Assembly: GCF_902459655.1 (NCBI RefSeq)
Contig: NZ_CABPSB010000025.1
Coordinates: forward strand, 1-64,000
Direction: 5' to 3'
Length of the DNA stretch: 64,000 bases
Source: Pandoraea anhela
GTDB lineage: Bacteria; Pseudomonadota; Gammaproteobacteria; Burkholderiales; Burkholderiaceae
Part shown: positions 1-11,100 of the stretch, in pieces
Layout: each line of letters opens with the position of its first letter
How positions within the stretch are numbered: position 1 is the first letter of the stretch
The notes under the pieces: generated by a model
The model's database searches: none
The model's input: the letters and a program-made list of their open reading frames with translations, nothing else
Told to the model about the DNA's origin: nothing
Program-made: the position numbers and the translations under genes

Positions 1-314
1 GGTATGCAGTCGGATCAGGTGCGCGAACTCAAGCAGTTACAGGAAGAGAACGCGCGGCTCAAGAAGTTGGTGGCTGAACTGAGCCTGGATAAGGCCATTC
101 TGCAGGACGTTGCTTCAAAAAAGTGGCCCGGCGGCCCGCGCTGAGAAAAGACGTGGTGGATTACGTGATAAGCCACTATGGATTGACGATGAGGCGGGCC
201 TGCAGGCTGGTCAAGCAGCCACGCAGCGTGCAGTATTACCAAAGTGTGAAAGACCCTCGAGCAGCGCTGCGAGCCCCCATCCCGCAAGACACTAGGATCG
301 ATAAGGTTCGGTAA
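1..314 (+). pseudogene. IS3-family (IS407-like) transposase remnant, orfA tail and orfB head
   Basis: Frame 1 reads the last 47 codons of an OrfA (leucine-zipper stretch with KQLQEENARLKKL, stop at 142-144). The overlapping frame from GTG 123 reads the first ~63 residues of an OrfB and then stops at 314. An A6G run at 117-123 sits exactly at the overlap, as in the programmed -1 frameshift that joins OrfA and OrfB in IS3 elements. OrfB lacks the whole DDE catalytic core (normal length about 280 residues), so the element is dead. The 5' part lies outside the window. A C-terminal OrfB fragment of the same general type lies at 17474-17950; whether they are halves of one copy is unproven. Confidence 0.85.
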
Positions 315-385
315 AAACCGGCAACGCACTAGAGGTGTGCAACATTTTCCCGGTAACAGGACGGTAACAGCGAGCCAAAAGAGAA

Positions 386-416
386 AGGGGTTACAAGCCG
401 ACGGCTTGTAACCCCT
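386..416 (-). terminator. Hairpin terminator downstream of the tRNA-Pro fragment
   Basis: Two 15-base arms (386-400 and 402-416) are perfectly complementary around a single base. Read on the minus strand the hairpin is followed by a T-rich run (the complement of the A-rich 376-385). It therefore fits a rho-independent terminator for a transcript coming from the tRNA fragment at 426-475, and is probably the original terminator of the tRNA gene, left in place next to the attachment site. Confidence 0.75.
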
Positions 417-425
417 CGATCCTGC

Positions 426-475
426 TGGTCGGAGCGATAGGATTCGAACCTACGACCCTCTGATCCCAAATCAGA
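426..475 (-). tRNA. 3' part of tRNA-Pro(UGG), probable att site
   Basis: On the minus strand this reads an anticodon stem-loop with 5-base stem arms and loop TTTGGGA (anticodon TGG, proline), a variable region, a T-arm with TTCGAAT in the loop, the acceptor 3' strand, discriminator A and an encoded CCA. The D-arm and 5' acceptor strand are absent: beyond 475 the sequence turns into an unrelated T-rich stretch. A tRNA 3' half beside a tyrosine integrase is the usual product of island integration into a tRNA 3' end. The intact tRNA and the other att copy were not seen in this window. Confidence 0.85.
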
Positions 476-532
476 TTTTTTGCAATTCCACCCAGATCAT
501 TGACGCTCACGAATATACGTAAGCATTTGATA

Positions 533-538
533 TATAAT
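533..538 (+). promoter_or_regulatory. Candidate -10 box for the integrase
   Basis: TATAAT lies in an AT-rich stretch (about 520-560) that stands out from the GC-rich surroundings and precedes the integrase. I see no convincing -35 at the standard distance, so only the -10 is called. Confidence 0.4.
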
Positions 539-590
539 GACTTTTATTTAAAGCTAAGATTTTCCACATCCATCGAAATCAACGTAGATG

Positions 591-612
591 GTAGCAATGG
601 AGTAGCAATGGA
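591..612 (+). repeat. Tandem 11-bp direct repeat before the integrase start
   Basis: Two exact adjacent copies of gtagcaatgga occupy 591-601 and 602-612, ending directly at the ATG at 613. Each copy carries an ATG; the second belongs to the same reading region as the integrase start. It could be an integrase-binding (arm-type) repeat or a by-product of slippage. The sequence does not decide. Confidence 0.6.
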
Positions 613-1833
613 ATGGGCCATTCAAGCAAGATCTCATTGAACTTCACCAAAGCAGTTATCGAGGGACTGCCGCCACCCGAGACCGGCTGGAAGTATTACT
701 ACGACACGAAAGTGAGTGGTCTTGCGGTCGGCGTTGGGGCCAGCGGGGTCAAGACGTTCGTCTTGTATCGGAAAGTCAATCGCAAGCCGGAGCGGGTCAA
801 AATTGGGCGCTTCCCCGATCTGACGATCGACAAAGCGCGTGCCCAAGCGATGAAGCTCAACTCGGAGATCGCCGAGGGGATAAATCCTGCCGAAGCGAAA
901 CGAACCCGACGTGCCGAGATGACGTTCGGTGATCTCTTCGACGAGTACTATACGAATCACAGTCTCCCGCACAAAAAGACCGCAGCCGAGGACAAGCAAA
1001 AATTCGAAAAATATCTATCGAGCAATACAGACGGCGTCAATCTTGCATCGCGGCAACTTTCGGAGATCACCAAGTCCACGATTGCCCAATTGTTCACCAA
1101 GGTAAGCAAGGAACACAAGATCATGGCGAACCGTGTCCTCGCGTTGGTCAGCAGCGTGTTCGGCAAAGCAATTGAATGGGGAATTTGGGACAAACTCAAC
1201 CCTTGCCATGGAATCCGCAAGCACAGTGAGGTGAGTCGTGATCGATTCCTCCAACCCGATGAGTTGCCCAAATTCTTCGAACAAGTGCTGGCATATCCCA
1301 ACCCGACCGTCCGCGATTTCATCTTGATCAGCTTGTTCACGGGAGCGCGGCGCGGGAACGTTCTAGCAATGCGCTGGGATCAGATCAATTTCGATCGCGC
1401 CGAATGGCGTATCCCGGACACAAAAAATGGAACACCCCAAACTGTACCGCTTGTTGCCGATGCCATCGCAATCCTGAAGGCTCGTAACAGTGCCCGCGCC
1501 AACTCGCCATTCGTCTTTCCCGGTGAAGGCGAGACCGGACATCTCGTTTCACCGAAGAATGCCTGGAGGGCGATTCTCGAAAAAGCGGGCATTGCAGATC
1601 TTCGCATACACGATTTGCGGCGTACGATGGGGTCATGGCAGGCTGGAACCGGCGCGAATATGTCTGTGATCGGTCGCTCGCTAAATCACAAGTCAACACA
1701 AACGACCGCGATCTACGCTCGACTGTGGCTTGAACCAGTGCGCAATTCTATGGAGGTTGCGACGTCAGCAATGCTACAGGCCGCACGAACACCCAATGCA
1801 AACATAGACACACCGGGTGAAAATAACGACTGA
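613..1833 (+). CDS. P4-type tyrosine integrase of a genomic island
   Basis: This 406-residue site-specific recombinase has the N-terminal DUF4102 arm-binding domain (about 10-95), a central SAM-like core-binding domain (about 105-205) and a C-terminal catalytic domain. All active-site residues are visible: Arg246 (TGAR), Lys271, His333 and Arg336 (HDLRR), His359 (LNHKS) and the nucleophile Tyr368 (AIYAR). It therefore looks functional. Such integrases insert islands at tRNA 3' ends, which fits the tRNA-Pro fragment about 140 bp upstream. Transcription runs away from that att site into the island. The length matches the family. No excisionase is evident next to it. Confidence 0.95.
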   Translation: MGHSSKISLNFTKAVIEGLPPPETGWKYYYDTKVSGLAVGVGASGVKTFVLYRKVNRKPERVKIGRFPDLTIDKARAQAMKLNSEIAEGINPAEAKRTRRAEMTFGDLFDEYYTNHSLPHKKTAAEDKQKFEKYLSSNTDGVNLASRQLSEITKSTIAQLFTKVSKEHKIMANRVLALVSSVFGKAIEWGIWDKLNPCHGIRKHSEVSRDRFLQPDELPKFFEQVLAYPNPTVRDFILISLFTGARRGNVLAMRWDQINFDRAEWRIPDTKNGTPQTVPLVADAIAILKARNSARANSPFVFPGEGETGHLVSPKNAWRAILEKAGIADLRIHDLRRTMGSWQAGTGANMSVIGRSLNHKSTQTTAIYARLWLEPVRNSMEVATSAMLQAARTPNANIDTPGENND

Positions 1834-2011
1834 ACATATCGAAAAATTGCGTCAATACCTGAGATGCAAGTTGAATCACAACTTCCGGCTGATCGAAGAC
1901 GTTCAGTCCGATGCGACGAATGGCCGCGTTTGCGCGAATTTGACGTGGTCATGCGTATAGTGGCGTTGACTTGAACACCGAGTCTCCCCTCACTATCCAA
2001 GGACATGTTGC

Positions 2012-2418
2012 ATGACCGACCGAGAAATCATTGTTCCCACTGCAATGGAGCAGATCGTTGAACGCGCGGGCTATGCGCCAGCCGTCAAAGTAGGAGCAAC
2101 CGTCTTCTGCGCCGGGCAAGTCGGACGTACACATGAACTTGAGGTCATCCACGATCCTGAGGCACAGTTCATCGTATGCCGGGAGATCTAAAGACACTTC
2201 TCAATGCGGCAGGCTGTACGTTTGAGGACATTGTCGAGATGACGACTTACCACGTACAAATGAGCGCACACATGTCGGTCTTCCGCGAGGTGAAGAACCG
2301 CGTTTTTCCAAGTGGCAAGTGTGCCTGGACTGCGGTTGGGGTATCGGAGCTCGCGCATCCGGGCCTGCTGGCCGAAATCAAATGCGTGGCGATACAACGA
2401 AGCTCAGCCGAGGCGTGA
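2012..2418 (+). pseudogene. RidA-family protein, frameshifted
   Basis: Translation from ATG 2012 gives a RidA/YjgF start that stops after 59 codons (2189-2191). The expected continuation (LKTLLNAAGC..FEDIVEMTTYHV) is read from the overlapping frame that opens at 2176 and runs to 2418. Together the two pieces make one ordinary ~130-residue RidA protein, so a single indel around 2176-2190 broke it. The family hydrolyses reactive enamines and imines to ketones and ammonia. A GC-poor spacer separates it from the integrase. A sequencing error cannot be excluded. Confidence 0.8.
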
Positions 2419-2653
2419 GCCTCTGCTGTCGATTTGAATTCGGACGTCCGATGCCAGTGTTTGACTTTCTCGGTTGAATCCACAGTCGGAGGCCGACGGT
2501 CGTGATCCGCGGCACTCTGCCATCTTCAGCCGTTCGATTAGCGCTCACATTGTCATTCGGGCGACCACTCCGCATGGTACTCACGCTTACACGTATGATC
2601 AAAGCCAACAAGTCGTTCGCGGACTAAAACATCATCCGTGCTGAAGTCACGCC

Positions 2654-3205
2654 CTACGGCACAATCCTTATCGCCCCCGACTCGATATTTACAAAGACGT
2701 ATTGAAAACCAGGCTCGGCTCTCGGTGCATAGCTCGTGTCTACGGCATCATCGTTAACCAACAGAAGCCGATATGTCGCAGCGCTGCCGTTCGAGCGCAG
2801 CTTCGATACCGCCTTTTGCTTCTTGGGACCGAAAAACGAAGGCGCCACATTGAACGCCTCTCCAACTAGCGTGCGGCCTTGGTGATCCTTCCCTCTTATA
2901 TCGAAGCCGTTGTGGTCTTCGTTGCCGAATTCGACGAGATAACTGTCAATGCCAAACGTTCCCGCGCGAATCAGGCCTGCAATGCCCCGCAATATGACTA
3001 GGTCCGACATGATGCGATTCGCGGCCTCGAAGAGACTGACACCCGGGTACGGCCCGTGCGCCAACTTCTCCCGCTTTAGTGCCGTGAGCAACGGGATTCC
3101 ACGAAGCCCGTGGATGGAATCACCTAGACTGGCGAGTGTTTCCAAAAAGCTCTCTGTTATTTGATTGACATTGTCTGCGGTCAAGATTCGTTCTGGTTGC
3201 TGCAT
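2654..3205 (-). CDS. Unassigned 183-residue protein, possible nuclease-like fold
   Basis: I do not recognise a named family. The protein starts MQQPERIL and has a mostly helical N-terminal half (to about residue 85) and an alpha/beta C-terminal half. The stretch YLVEFGNEDHNGFDIRG followed about a dozen residues later by LVGEAFNV and then a lysine-rich segment (GPKKQKAVSK) has the spacing of acidic-acidic-lysine residues seen in PD-(D/E)XK-like nucleases. That is only a pattern, not a domain call. It lies on the same strand as the helicase operon but downstream of it, after a ~600-bp gap, and may be separate island cargo. Upstream of the ATG the ribosome site is weak. Confidence 0.55.
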   Translation of the reverse strand: MQQPERILTADNVNQITESFLETLASLGDSIHGLRGIPLLTALKREKLAHGPYPGVSLFEAANRIMSDLVILRGIAGLIRAGTFGIDSYLVEFGNEDHNGFDIRGKDHQGRTLVGEAFNVAPSFFGPKKQKAVSKLRSNGSAATYRLLLVNDDAVDTSYAPRAEPGFQYVFVNIESGAIRIVP

Positions 3206-3801
3206 TCTCGTAATAGCCCTAAGGGTATGCGTCAGGTACCTGGTGATTGCTCGCTCGCCGAACCAACAAGTTGGGCGTGGCTACAGCCATAGCTTGAATG
3301 CCCGCGACGGTGCCACGTGCTTCAGTTTCGTTCTACCCCTCTCTCTCATCACGAGCGCCTGATCGCCGCCCTTACCGTTGAACCTGCGGATTCGTGGTGA
3401 CAGAGATGCCAGACGACAATCGAAACGCTTGCTCTCTGGCAACCTCATCGCCTTCAGCCATGACCGTTTGGGGTCGCAAGCAGTCCGTCGCAACAGGTGG
3501 AAATTGGCCATCAGCAGCCGCTCAGGCTAGACTGCTCGCATTGGTCAATGCAGCAAAAGAAACTGGCAATCCGTCAACGAAAAGACCAGTCACGTTACGC
3601 CAAGCGCACCTCATAACGTTCGACCTTCTCCATGGGGAACGGGAGTGGCTCAGGTGCTCGGACGAACCCGGCCCGCCCCTAGACAGCCTTGCACTGCGGA
3701 ATGCAGCTGAACAGTCAGGGCGTTCCGATGGATGCCGCAGTACTGCCTGAATGGATTGAGTCCGCCCAAAGGGTCTTCCAAAGTAATCAGATGTCCAACC
3801 G
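3206..3801. other. Long intergenic stretch, no gene supported
   Basis: About 600 bp between the 183-residue gene and the coiled-coil gene. Open frames exist on both strands (for example 3394-3750 plus and 3281-3511 minus) but none has a recognisable domain or ribosome site, and they overlap each other. A perfect 10-bp palindrome CAGGTACCTG lies at 3233-3242. This could be decayed mobile DNA, but I cannot show it. Confidence 0.5.
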
Positions 3802-5145
3802 CTATAAATACCGTCCCTTGTCAGTTGCTGTAACCTTGGCATTTCCGTCGTCAATAATTTTAAGTGGAACCTCGCCAACGCCAATCGCACGTTCGACGAG
3901 CAATGTGTCGCCTGTAGTCACTAGCAACTCCTGAAGCTTGCCAAAATCTCCGCACCAAAGGGTTTCGACGTCTTTGTCGCGCGAGGTGTCGTGATTTTTC
4001 GTCAGTGCAACGGCCCGAACTTGGAGCCGGCCCGTTTGGGTGTGGCCACCGAGTTCCACCCCATAGTCAGGGACGGCTGGATTCTTGACGACGACTCGTC
4101 CATCGCGTGCCCACGCCGTCTGCATTCCCTCATTGACCTCGTAGCCGAGCCGAGCCAGACCATTCAGGATTACGCCTCGCCTAGCCTGTGCGGCTTTTCG
4201 GTCCTGCTCCCGTGCGATTAGCTCGCGACATTCAGCTGCAAGTCGCCCGATCTCATTTAGCGTCGTTGCTGGGCCGCACAACCTAATTTGGCCGACGAGC
4301 GCTTTTGCCCCAGCGCTAGCTTCGGCACTCATCTCCGAGGCAAGCTCGTGAAGCTCCTCAATAGCCGCGTTATGCGCGCGAGACATTCTCACTGCACTTG
4401 CGAGATCAAGTATCAAGCTGTCAAGCAATAGGTTGCGGCGGGACTCGTTGACGTCCCTTTCGATCAACCGTAGCTTTTCCGCAAACGTGGCGACTTCGGA
4501 TTCATCAAGGAGCACCTGCGCTTCTGCGATTTGACGGTCGACTCGGTTAATGAGCGGATTATGCATCCGCGACATGTTGGCGGCCTTCCACTCTCCAAAA
4601 TCCTGAGTCCTTTCGCCCTCCAACAATCGGCCGGCAAGCTCCTTCTGCGCCACACTGATTTCTCGCGCGGTTTCCGGTACTAGCAAGCTGAATCCGCGAG
4701 CAAGCAAAACATCTGCGTCTAAAACCTCTGCACCCGAGGCAACAAGGGCAAGCTTTGATACCAAGTCTTGCGGCAGTTCGACGCCCTTCGACTTGAGCGC
4801 AGCCAACAATGTCGTGGCGCTGTCTTGCCCTTGTCTCCGGCGCTTAACAAGCTGTTCTGCTTTATCTATCGCGATGGCTTGGCGTCGAATCACATCGTCC
4901 TTTAGGAAGGCAATTTCGTCCGTAACCTTCTTTTGCAGCTCCATGAATGCGTCTGTCGCAATCAAGGCAGCAAGCCCGCGTTGACGCGCTCGGGTCGCCG
5001 CAATCTCTTCGGCAGAAAGCTCCCCGATTCGTTGTCCAGCCACGGCCCAAGCGACTATCGCCTGATCGAGCCGCCGAAGATGCCCCTCACAAATAGCAAG
5101 CATCTCTTCGCGGGTAACAATGCGAACCACCTTCGGACCACTCAT
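3802..5145 (-). CDS. Coiled-coil protein with MSGPKVV start, last gene of the helicase operon
   Basis: This 447-residue protein has no catalytic motif that I recognise. It opens MSGPKVVRIVTREE and is then dominated by charged, leucine-rich helices up to about residue 330 (several coiled-coil-like stretches, for example around 60-120 and 205-250). A small more globular C-terminal part (about 335-447) is rich in beta-type sequence. No signal peptide or membrane segment is seen. Its ATG shares bases with the stop codon of the helicase-nuclease gene (ATGA, 5142-5145), so the two are translationally coupled and probably act together. A scaffold or sensor role in the complex is inference only. Its length and helical content would suit a structural adaptor. 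Confidence 0.85.
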   Translation of the reverse strand: MSGPKVVRIVTREEMLAICEGHLRRLDQAIVAWAVAGQRIGELSAEEIAATRARQRGLAALIATDAFMELQKKVTDEIAFLKDDVIRRQAIAIDKAEQLVKRRRQGQDSATTLLAALKSKGVELPQDLVSKLALVASGAEVLDADVLLARGFSLLVPETAREISVAQKELAGRLLEGERTQDFGEWKAANMSRMHNPLINRVDRQIAEAQVLLDESEVATFAEKLRLIERDVNESRRNLLLDSLILDLASAVRMSRAHNAAIEELHELASEMSAEASAGAKALVGQIRLCGPATTLNEIGRLAAECRELIAREQDRKAAQARRGVILNGLARLGYEVNEGMQTAWARDGRVVVKNPAVPDYGVELGGHTQTGRLQVRAVALTKNHDTSRDKDVETLWCGDFGKLQELLVTTGDTLLVERAIGVGEVPLKIIDDGNAKVTATDKGRYL

Positions 5146-8100
5146 GCGGCAATCTCCAATTTCAGAGCGGTGTAAATCGCCGCTTTCAACCGAGCTCTTT
5201 CTTCCTCAGCGTTGTGATACCAACCTTGCGATGAAACCCGGTGAAGGTTTGGAATGGCGCGCCGCAATACGGACGGGCGCCAGATTTCACGTGCGCGGGC
5301 TCGTTGTAGCAACGGGTGACGCGGAGCGTCACATTCGATACCGATTGCGTACAAGCCCGTTTCTGGATCGGCGATGGCAAAATCAAGTCCGAAAGCGTCG
5401 CCTTCCTGTGCACTGACCGGAGACAGGCCAAGGTCGCGAAGGAACTCCAGGACATCCGTCGCGAAGCCATCATTGTCCGCAGTTTCGTACAGTTTTGCAT
5501 GCGCGCGCTCGCTGCTCATCCGTCCGAGGAGCGAGCGGCCACTTGGGAATTCTCCGTTGGAAATTGCGCGCGCGTACTCCAAATATCCCTGAAGATAGTC
5601 ACGCGGGATGGCCGGCTTTCTCTTGGTATTTAGCATGTCGGAAATGTCGCGGATTGGCATCGAAGTGATCAGTACGACCTTCTTTCTGGCACGAGTTACT
5701 GCGACATTCAGGCGCCGCTCCCCGCCCCTTTGCCCTAGCACGCCGAAATAGCGCTTGAACGCGCCTTGGTTGTTACGCCCAAACGTCGTCGAGAAAACGA
5801 TAACGTCGCGCTCATCCCCTTGGACATTTTCCACGTTCTTGACGAATACACCCATGTCTTCGCCACCGTCGGAGCGATCAGCCTCTTCCCGATAGGCGTT
5901 ACGGAAATCCTCATCCTCTTCTGCACGAAGCTCAAGCCGCTCCTCAATCAGGTTAGCTTGCTTGAGGTTGAAAGAGACGACACCAACGGACGGTCGTTGG
6001 TCGTAAGGCGTCCTCCATAGCTCGGCAAGGTATTCGACAACACGGTCCGCTTCGTCCGAATTCGTCTGACGTTCATAGACACCGTTTACCGGAATCAGCT
6101 CAAGCGGCTTGACCGCTCGAATCATTGCTTCGGGGTGTCGCACCGGCACACTCAGCTCGTTGTCGTAGAAAGCAGCGTTCGAGTAACCAATCAATTCACG
6201 GTACTCAGACCGATAGTGGATCTGCAGCGTGGTTACAGGCAGGGAAGTCCGCGCCATTTGAAGGAGGTCAGGGCAATCCTTGATCTCACGACGATTCCAG
6301 GTGTCCTCGAAGAGTTCGCGTTCCTCCTCCGTAGCATCTTCGTCGAGAGACTCCCCGTCATAATTATCAGGCTCGTCGCTGTCTACACGGCCGGAGAAGA
6401 AACTCGCTGGCGGCATCTGCTTTTCGTCCCCGCTGACAACAGAAATGCTGCCACGGAAGAGCGTCGGAATGGCGTATTCCACCGGCATTTGCGACGCTTC
6501 ATCGTAGACCACAGTATCGAACAGATTTGATTTAAGCGGCAGAACGCGGCTCGCCACATCCGGGTTCATCATCCAGACCGGACGCAGCGCCATCAATCCG
6601 AGCCCCGTACCTAGCTCGATGAATTCGCGCAATCGGCGAGAGCGGCGCCCCGTCAGGCGTGTCACATCCTCCCAGTCTCGGGCTGAGCCAAGTCTGCTTC
6701 GGTCGATGCCATTGCGTAGTATTTCCCGATTAAGACGGCGCATTTCCTCGTCGGCGTTTGCCAGAGCTTCCACCTTTGCCGCCGTCTCCCCCCTATCAAG
6801 GAGGAGCTCCGGAGTTTCCTGCTCGAAACGACGCTTCCAGCCCAGTCGAGCTTCACGATTGATCAGTCGACGCACTTCCCAGTCGATGTCTTCTGGGGCG
6901 ATACCTGCGAACGCCTCCGCGTGTGGCCGCATCACTGCGAAGACCTCAAGGGCTTGAGGATTGAGATGCTTCGCCCGCGTCCGGAACTGTTGGAATGCGG
7001 CAAGTGTGGGCAGCGCGTCGTTGATGCGGTTGAGTGGCGTTTGATAGGAGAGATTGTCCGCGACTGCGCTTCGACACGCGTCCGCTAACTCAGGAACGAT
7101 CCACTCTTCGAGTACGCGCAATGCCTCGAGACTGTGCTGACGGGCGTTATAGCGAATGAATGCTGTTTCAAATCCATCGAGTAGCTGTCTGACGGGCGCC
7201 TGATCTCCAGTCATTACGGCGGAATCAAACTCGTCGCCACGCGGCGCAATGGAGAGATGCTGCGAAAGCTCACGGATCTCTTCAAGTCGCCTAAGGCGGC
7301 TCAAACACTCCTCTGCGAGTGTCGGGCCACACGTCTGTGAGACGGTATCCAACTGTAGCGATTTGCTCGTCGCGTTTAACGCCTCTCGCTCTTGCCGCCA
7401 CGACTGTTCAAGGCGTGCAGCCGCCAGCAGGGCTCGAAGGGCGACATCCGTCGTCGGGACCCCACAACTCGCGAGGTATTTTCTCAAGCCGCTACGTCTG
7501 ATGTACGTGGCGGGATTGATGCGACTAATGAACGTTGGAACTTGTGTGGCAAGTGTCGCTCGCATTTCGATGGCATTCAGCTCGACGAGGGGCAATGTAG
7601 CTAGCGCGGGTGACAGCGTTTTGTCATAAGCGCCGCCGTCGATGGCCAGCAAATTCTCATGGAGCTGCTTTAGTGAGGCGTAATGCTTATGTCCCGGGGC
7701 ATCCTCTCTGTTTGCCGGACGAAACAAAGGCAGCCATTGTGCAAGACGCTTACGCTGTGTCTCATCGAGGTTTACCAGTCGGATAGCGTTGCTATCGAGC
7801 CAGGCACGATATGGCGCTGGATCTTCGACGTCAAAGCGGGCTGGATGAGCTGCAAGCGTTTCGACACGTAACCGCTCGGCTTCGAGGAAGCGAACGAAAA
7901 CGTCGGTGTACTCCGCGATTGTTGCGGGGTCGGTAGCAAACGACTTCAGTTGGACCAGCGCGCTCCCTTCAAATTTCGCTGGTAGCCAATAGCGCGCCAG
8001 CGGGGCGCACTGTTCCTCAAGCGCCGTTAGCGAGGATATGTCCAACTCGGCCAACTTCCCTCTCAGTTGGGGAACGCTCAATGGCGCTTCGCCAGCTTCC

Positions 8101-11100
8101 AACTGGATCAATTCGCCAAGCAAGGACCGGTAGCTCAAGCCGGTTGACTCGTCCACATGGTGGAGCGCTTGATGTTGTCGGTCGAGCTCACCCTCAAGCG
8201 CTTCGATCCTGGCGGCCATGCGTTCACGTTGGCGCGTCCAGTTGGTGTCAAACGGTGAGCCCCGGTTGACTGCATCGAGCTGCTCTCGAACTGCTCGGAT
8301 GGTTGGCTCTCGATCCTTATTCACATCGTTGATCATTACAATGCGATCACCGAGCCCTTCTGCGACCAATCGCTTGTGCACGACCTCGAGTGCCGCATGC
8401 TTCTGGCAAACGATGAGCAAGCTCGTGCCTCGCCCAATTGCGTCTGCAACCATGTTGACGATCGTCTGGCTCTTACCAGTCCCGGGTGGCCCTTCAACCA
8501 GGAGACCCGGACCTTGTCGCGCCTTCATGATCGCGGATTCTTGAGACGGGTCGCTGGAGACGGTAAGAAAACGTTCGAGCTCTGCGGCAGGGCCGTCGGG
8601 TGCCTTCTGCTCAGACTTGTCATCGAGTCGCAACATTGACGCAAGCGAGGTTCCCGCCGGCGATAAGACCTTCAATTGGCGCAAGTCCTCACCGATGGCT
8701 TGGCCGGCGAAGTCTACATGGAAAAGCACCGCAGAGCAGGCGAGACGAGGCTCGCCGGCGGGCACCTCGACCGCTGGCGACGGCAGCGCGCCAAGCTGAC
8801 GCCGCTCAGTGTTTGCCAACATCCCAAATGCGTCAATGACGTCGGCTACCTTCAGGGCCGAGCGACCCAATACATCATCGGCCGCGGCACGCCATGCTTT
8901 CACCGCATCCCTTCCTAACAGCCCCTCAAGCGCAGGATTCAAGCGCACCTCTTCGCGCTCACAATCGAAAGCCAACGCAACCTGACCACGAGCGCCAAGT
9001 TCCATCAGAAGTTTGACAGGCCAAAGCAGGATTGGAGTAATGCGTGGACGCGAGCCACTACGGCTGTCCCGGGTATGCAGGAACGGGAAGCCCAGATACA
9101 TCCCGTCAATACCGGTATCTCGCTTGTACAAAGAAGTTTGACGATGGAGCGTGTTCAGTCGGCTCTCCAGCGTCAGGTCTGCTCCGAAAATGGCGGGGTC
9201 GATGGAAACCGACTGTGCATTGCGTTGAAGTAAGTGCTCGAGCAATGCGGTACATGAATACCGCTCGCTATTCAGTTCATGAACGTCAACACGACCGGTC
9301 GTCTTGCCGATTGTCATGCGCACCAATGGACCGCGCAGTACGGTTGTGGCGACCTTCTTTTCGAAGAATTCCAGAATCTGCGACACATAGTGCTGCTTTT
9401 GCGGCTCCAGCCACTGCTCGGTTGGCACGGAAAGCAAAACGAGGACCTGGTGCAATGGAAGGCGTCGCTCCAGGCGAAAATGCTCAGCCCAGCCATCAAT
9501 CAAACTATTGCCAGTGTGCGCGAAGCCGGCGATTCGGTCGTCGACCCTGCGAAAGAGTTCCATGCGGGATTGCGCGAGCTCATCGCGAGCCACTTCCTTG
9601 TCAAAAGTGAGAATCTGCTCGCGCTTGGCAACGTCGGTTGCCTGATTGAGAATTTCGTCAACGCTGCGGAACTGCGTGATCTTTGCGCTCAGAAGGACAA
9701 TAAGGTCTTCTTCGCTGACGATGCGACGTTCCGATAGCGAAAGCAAGCCCGGGTGCGTCGAATCGGGTAAAAGTAGGCGCCGCGCGTCCCATTGCGCTGC
9801 GAGTTGGGCTCGGGACGTGGAAAGTACTGCGATTCGCAGCATGTCTTCATCCAGCTCAATCGCGTGATTGTGCGCGCGGTTTCGGACTTCATCGGCGCGC
9901 CGCTGAAGCCTCGAGAGCCATGTCTCAGTCTGCAAGCGTTCAAGGAAGGAGGGGACGGCCCCAGTTACCAAGTCGTAACCTTCTAGCGGGTTGCTGAGCA
10001 ACCAGCCTGGGGTGACAATCTCGCCACGCAGAATAAGTGGCATCTCGGGATTCAACAGCTTTAACGCGATCATCAGACGCCAGTCGTCGTCCACGCCATC
10101 GAGTAGCACCACTTGACGCAGGCCAGCGAGTTGTTTTGCCAAAACGCCAGCCTGTTCGGCCCAAGTGACCACAAGACCTCGACTGAGATGGTCGCGAGCC
10201 TCCTCCCAGTTCTCTCGTTCCGCTGCCGCAAGCGCGAACATGCTAGGCTTTCGATACTGTATTGCGCCGAGCGTGATACTTGCGCCTTCCGCTGAGTCGG
10301 TCTCGGTGGTCTGAGACTCTGGAGCATCGACCGGCTTACCATCAAGCCACGCCTTGACCTGGGGCCATTGCCAGCGTTGATGCCGATCACGGGCCAACAA
10401 ACCTCGCAGAAGCAAGTGAAGCGATGGATCAAGGTCGTCGGGCAGCGTGACGCCATTTGCGAGCACGTGAATCAGAAAGGCTCGCGGATTGACGCCTTCA
10501 AAGCACTTACCCGCTGTCAGTTGCTCAAGCAGGATCATGCCGAGGCTCCACCAGTCAGACGCTGCGGCAACGCCGCCAGCGATGGCTTCGGGTGCCATGT
10601 AACGCGTCGTTTCGAGCGGAGAAACGATGTCGAGATCGAATTCTGACAGTCGGGCCGATCCGAATCCGCTGATCACCAGATCGAGCGGATCTTTACTACG
10701 CACAAGCAATGTGCCCGGGCGGAGGTCGCGGTGTCGCAAGCCTGCTTCCGAAAAGGCGTTGAGTGCCTGTCCAAGTTCATCGACTACGTGTCGGATCGTT
10801 GCAATGTCCCGCAGAGCAATGCCCGCGTCGGCAAGCGTTCCGCCGCTAAGCTCCTCTGCGACTTCATAAGCCCGAGTATCCCACCGGCCGGTTGCGATGA
10901 TCTCCGGAACATGTTCGCGAGGAAGACGACGGACGACATCGTAGACTGACGTGTCTGGTTCAGCGCCGTCGCGGTATAGCGTAAGTATTGCCTGCCGGCC
11001 GGTATTGCTGTGCTGGGCAATGAACCGCTCGCGCACACCGTCCGTACTGGAAATCTGCCTGAGCAGGCGCCAACCGTCGATTTGCGTTTCGGCGTGTGTT

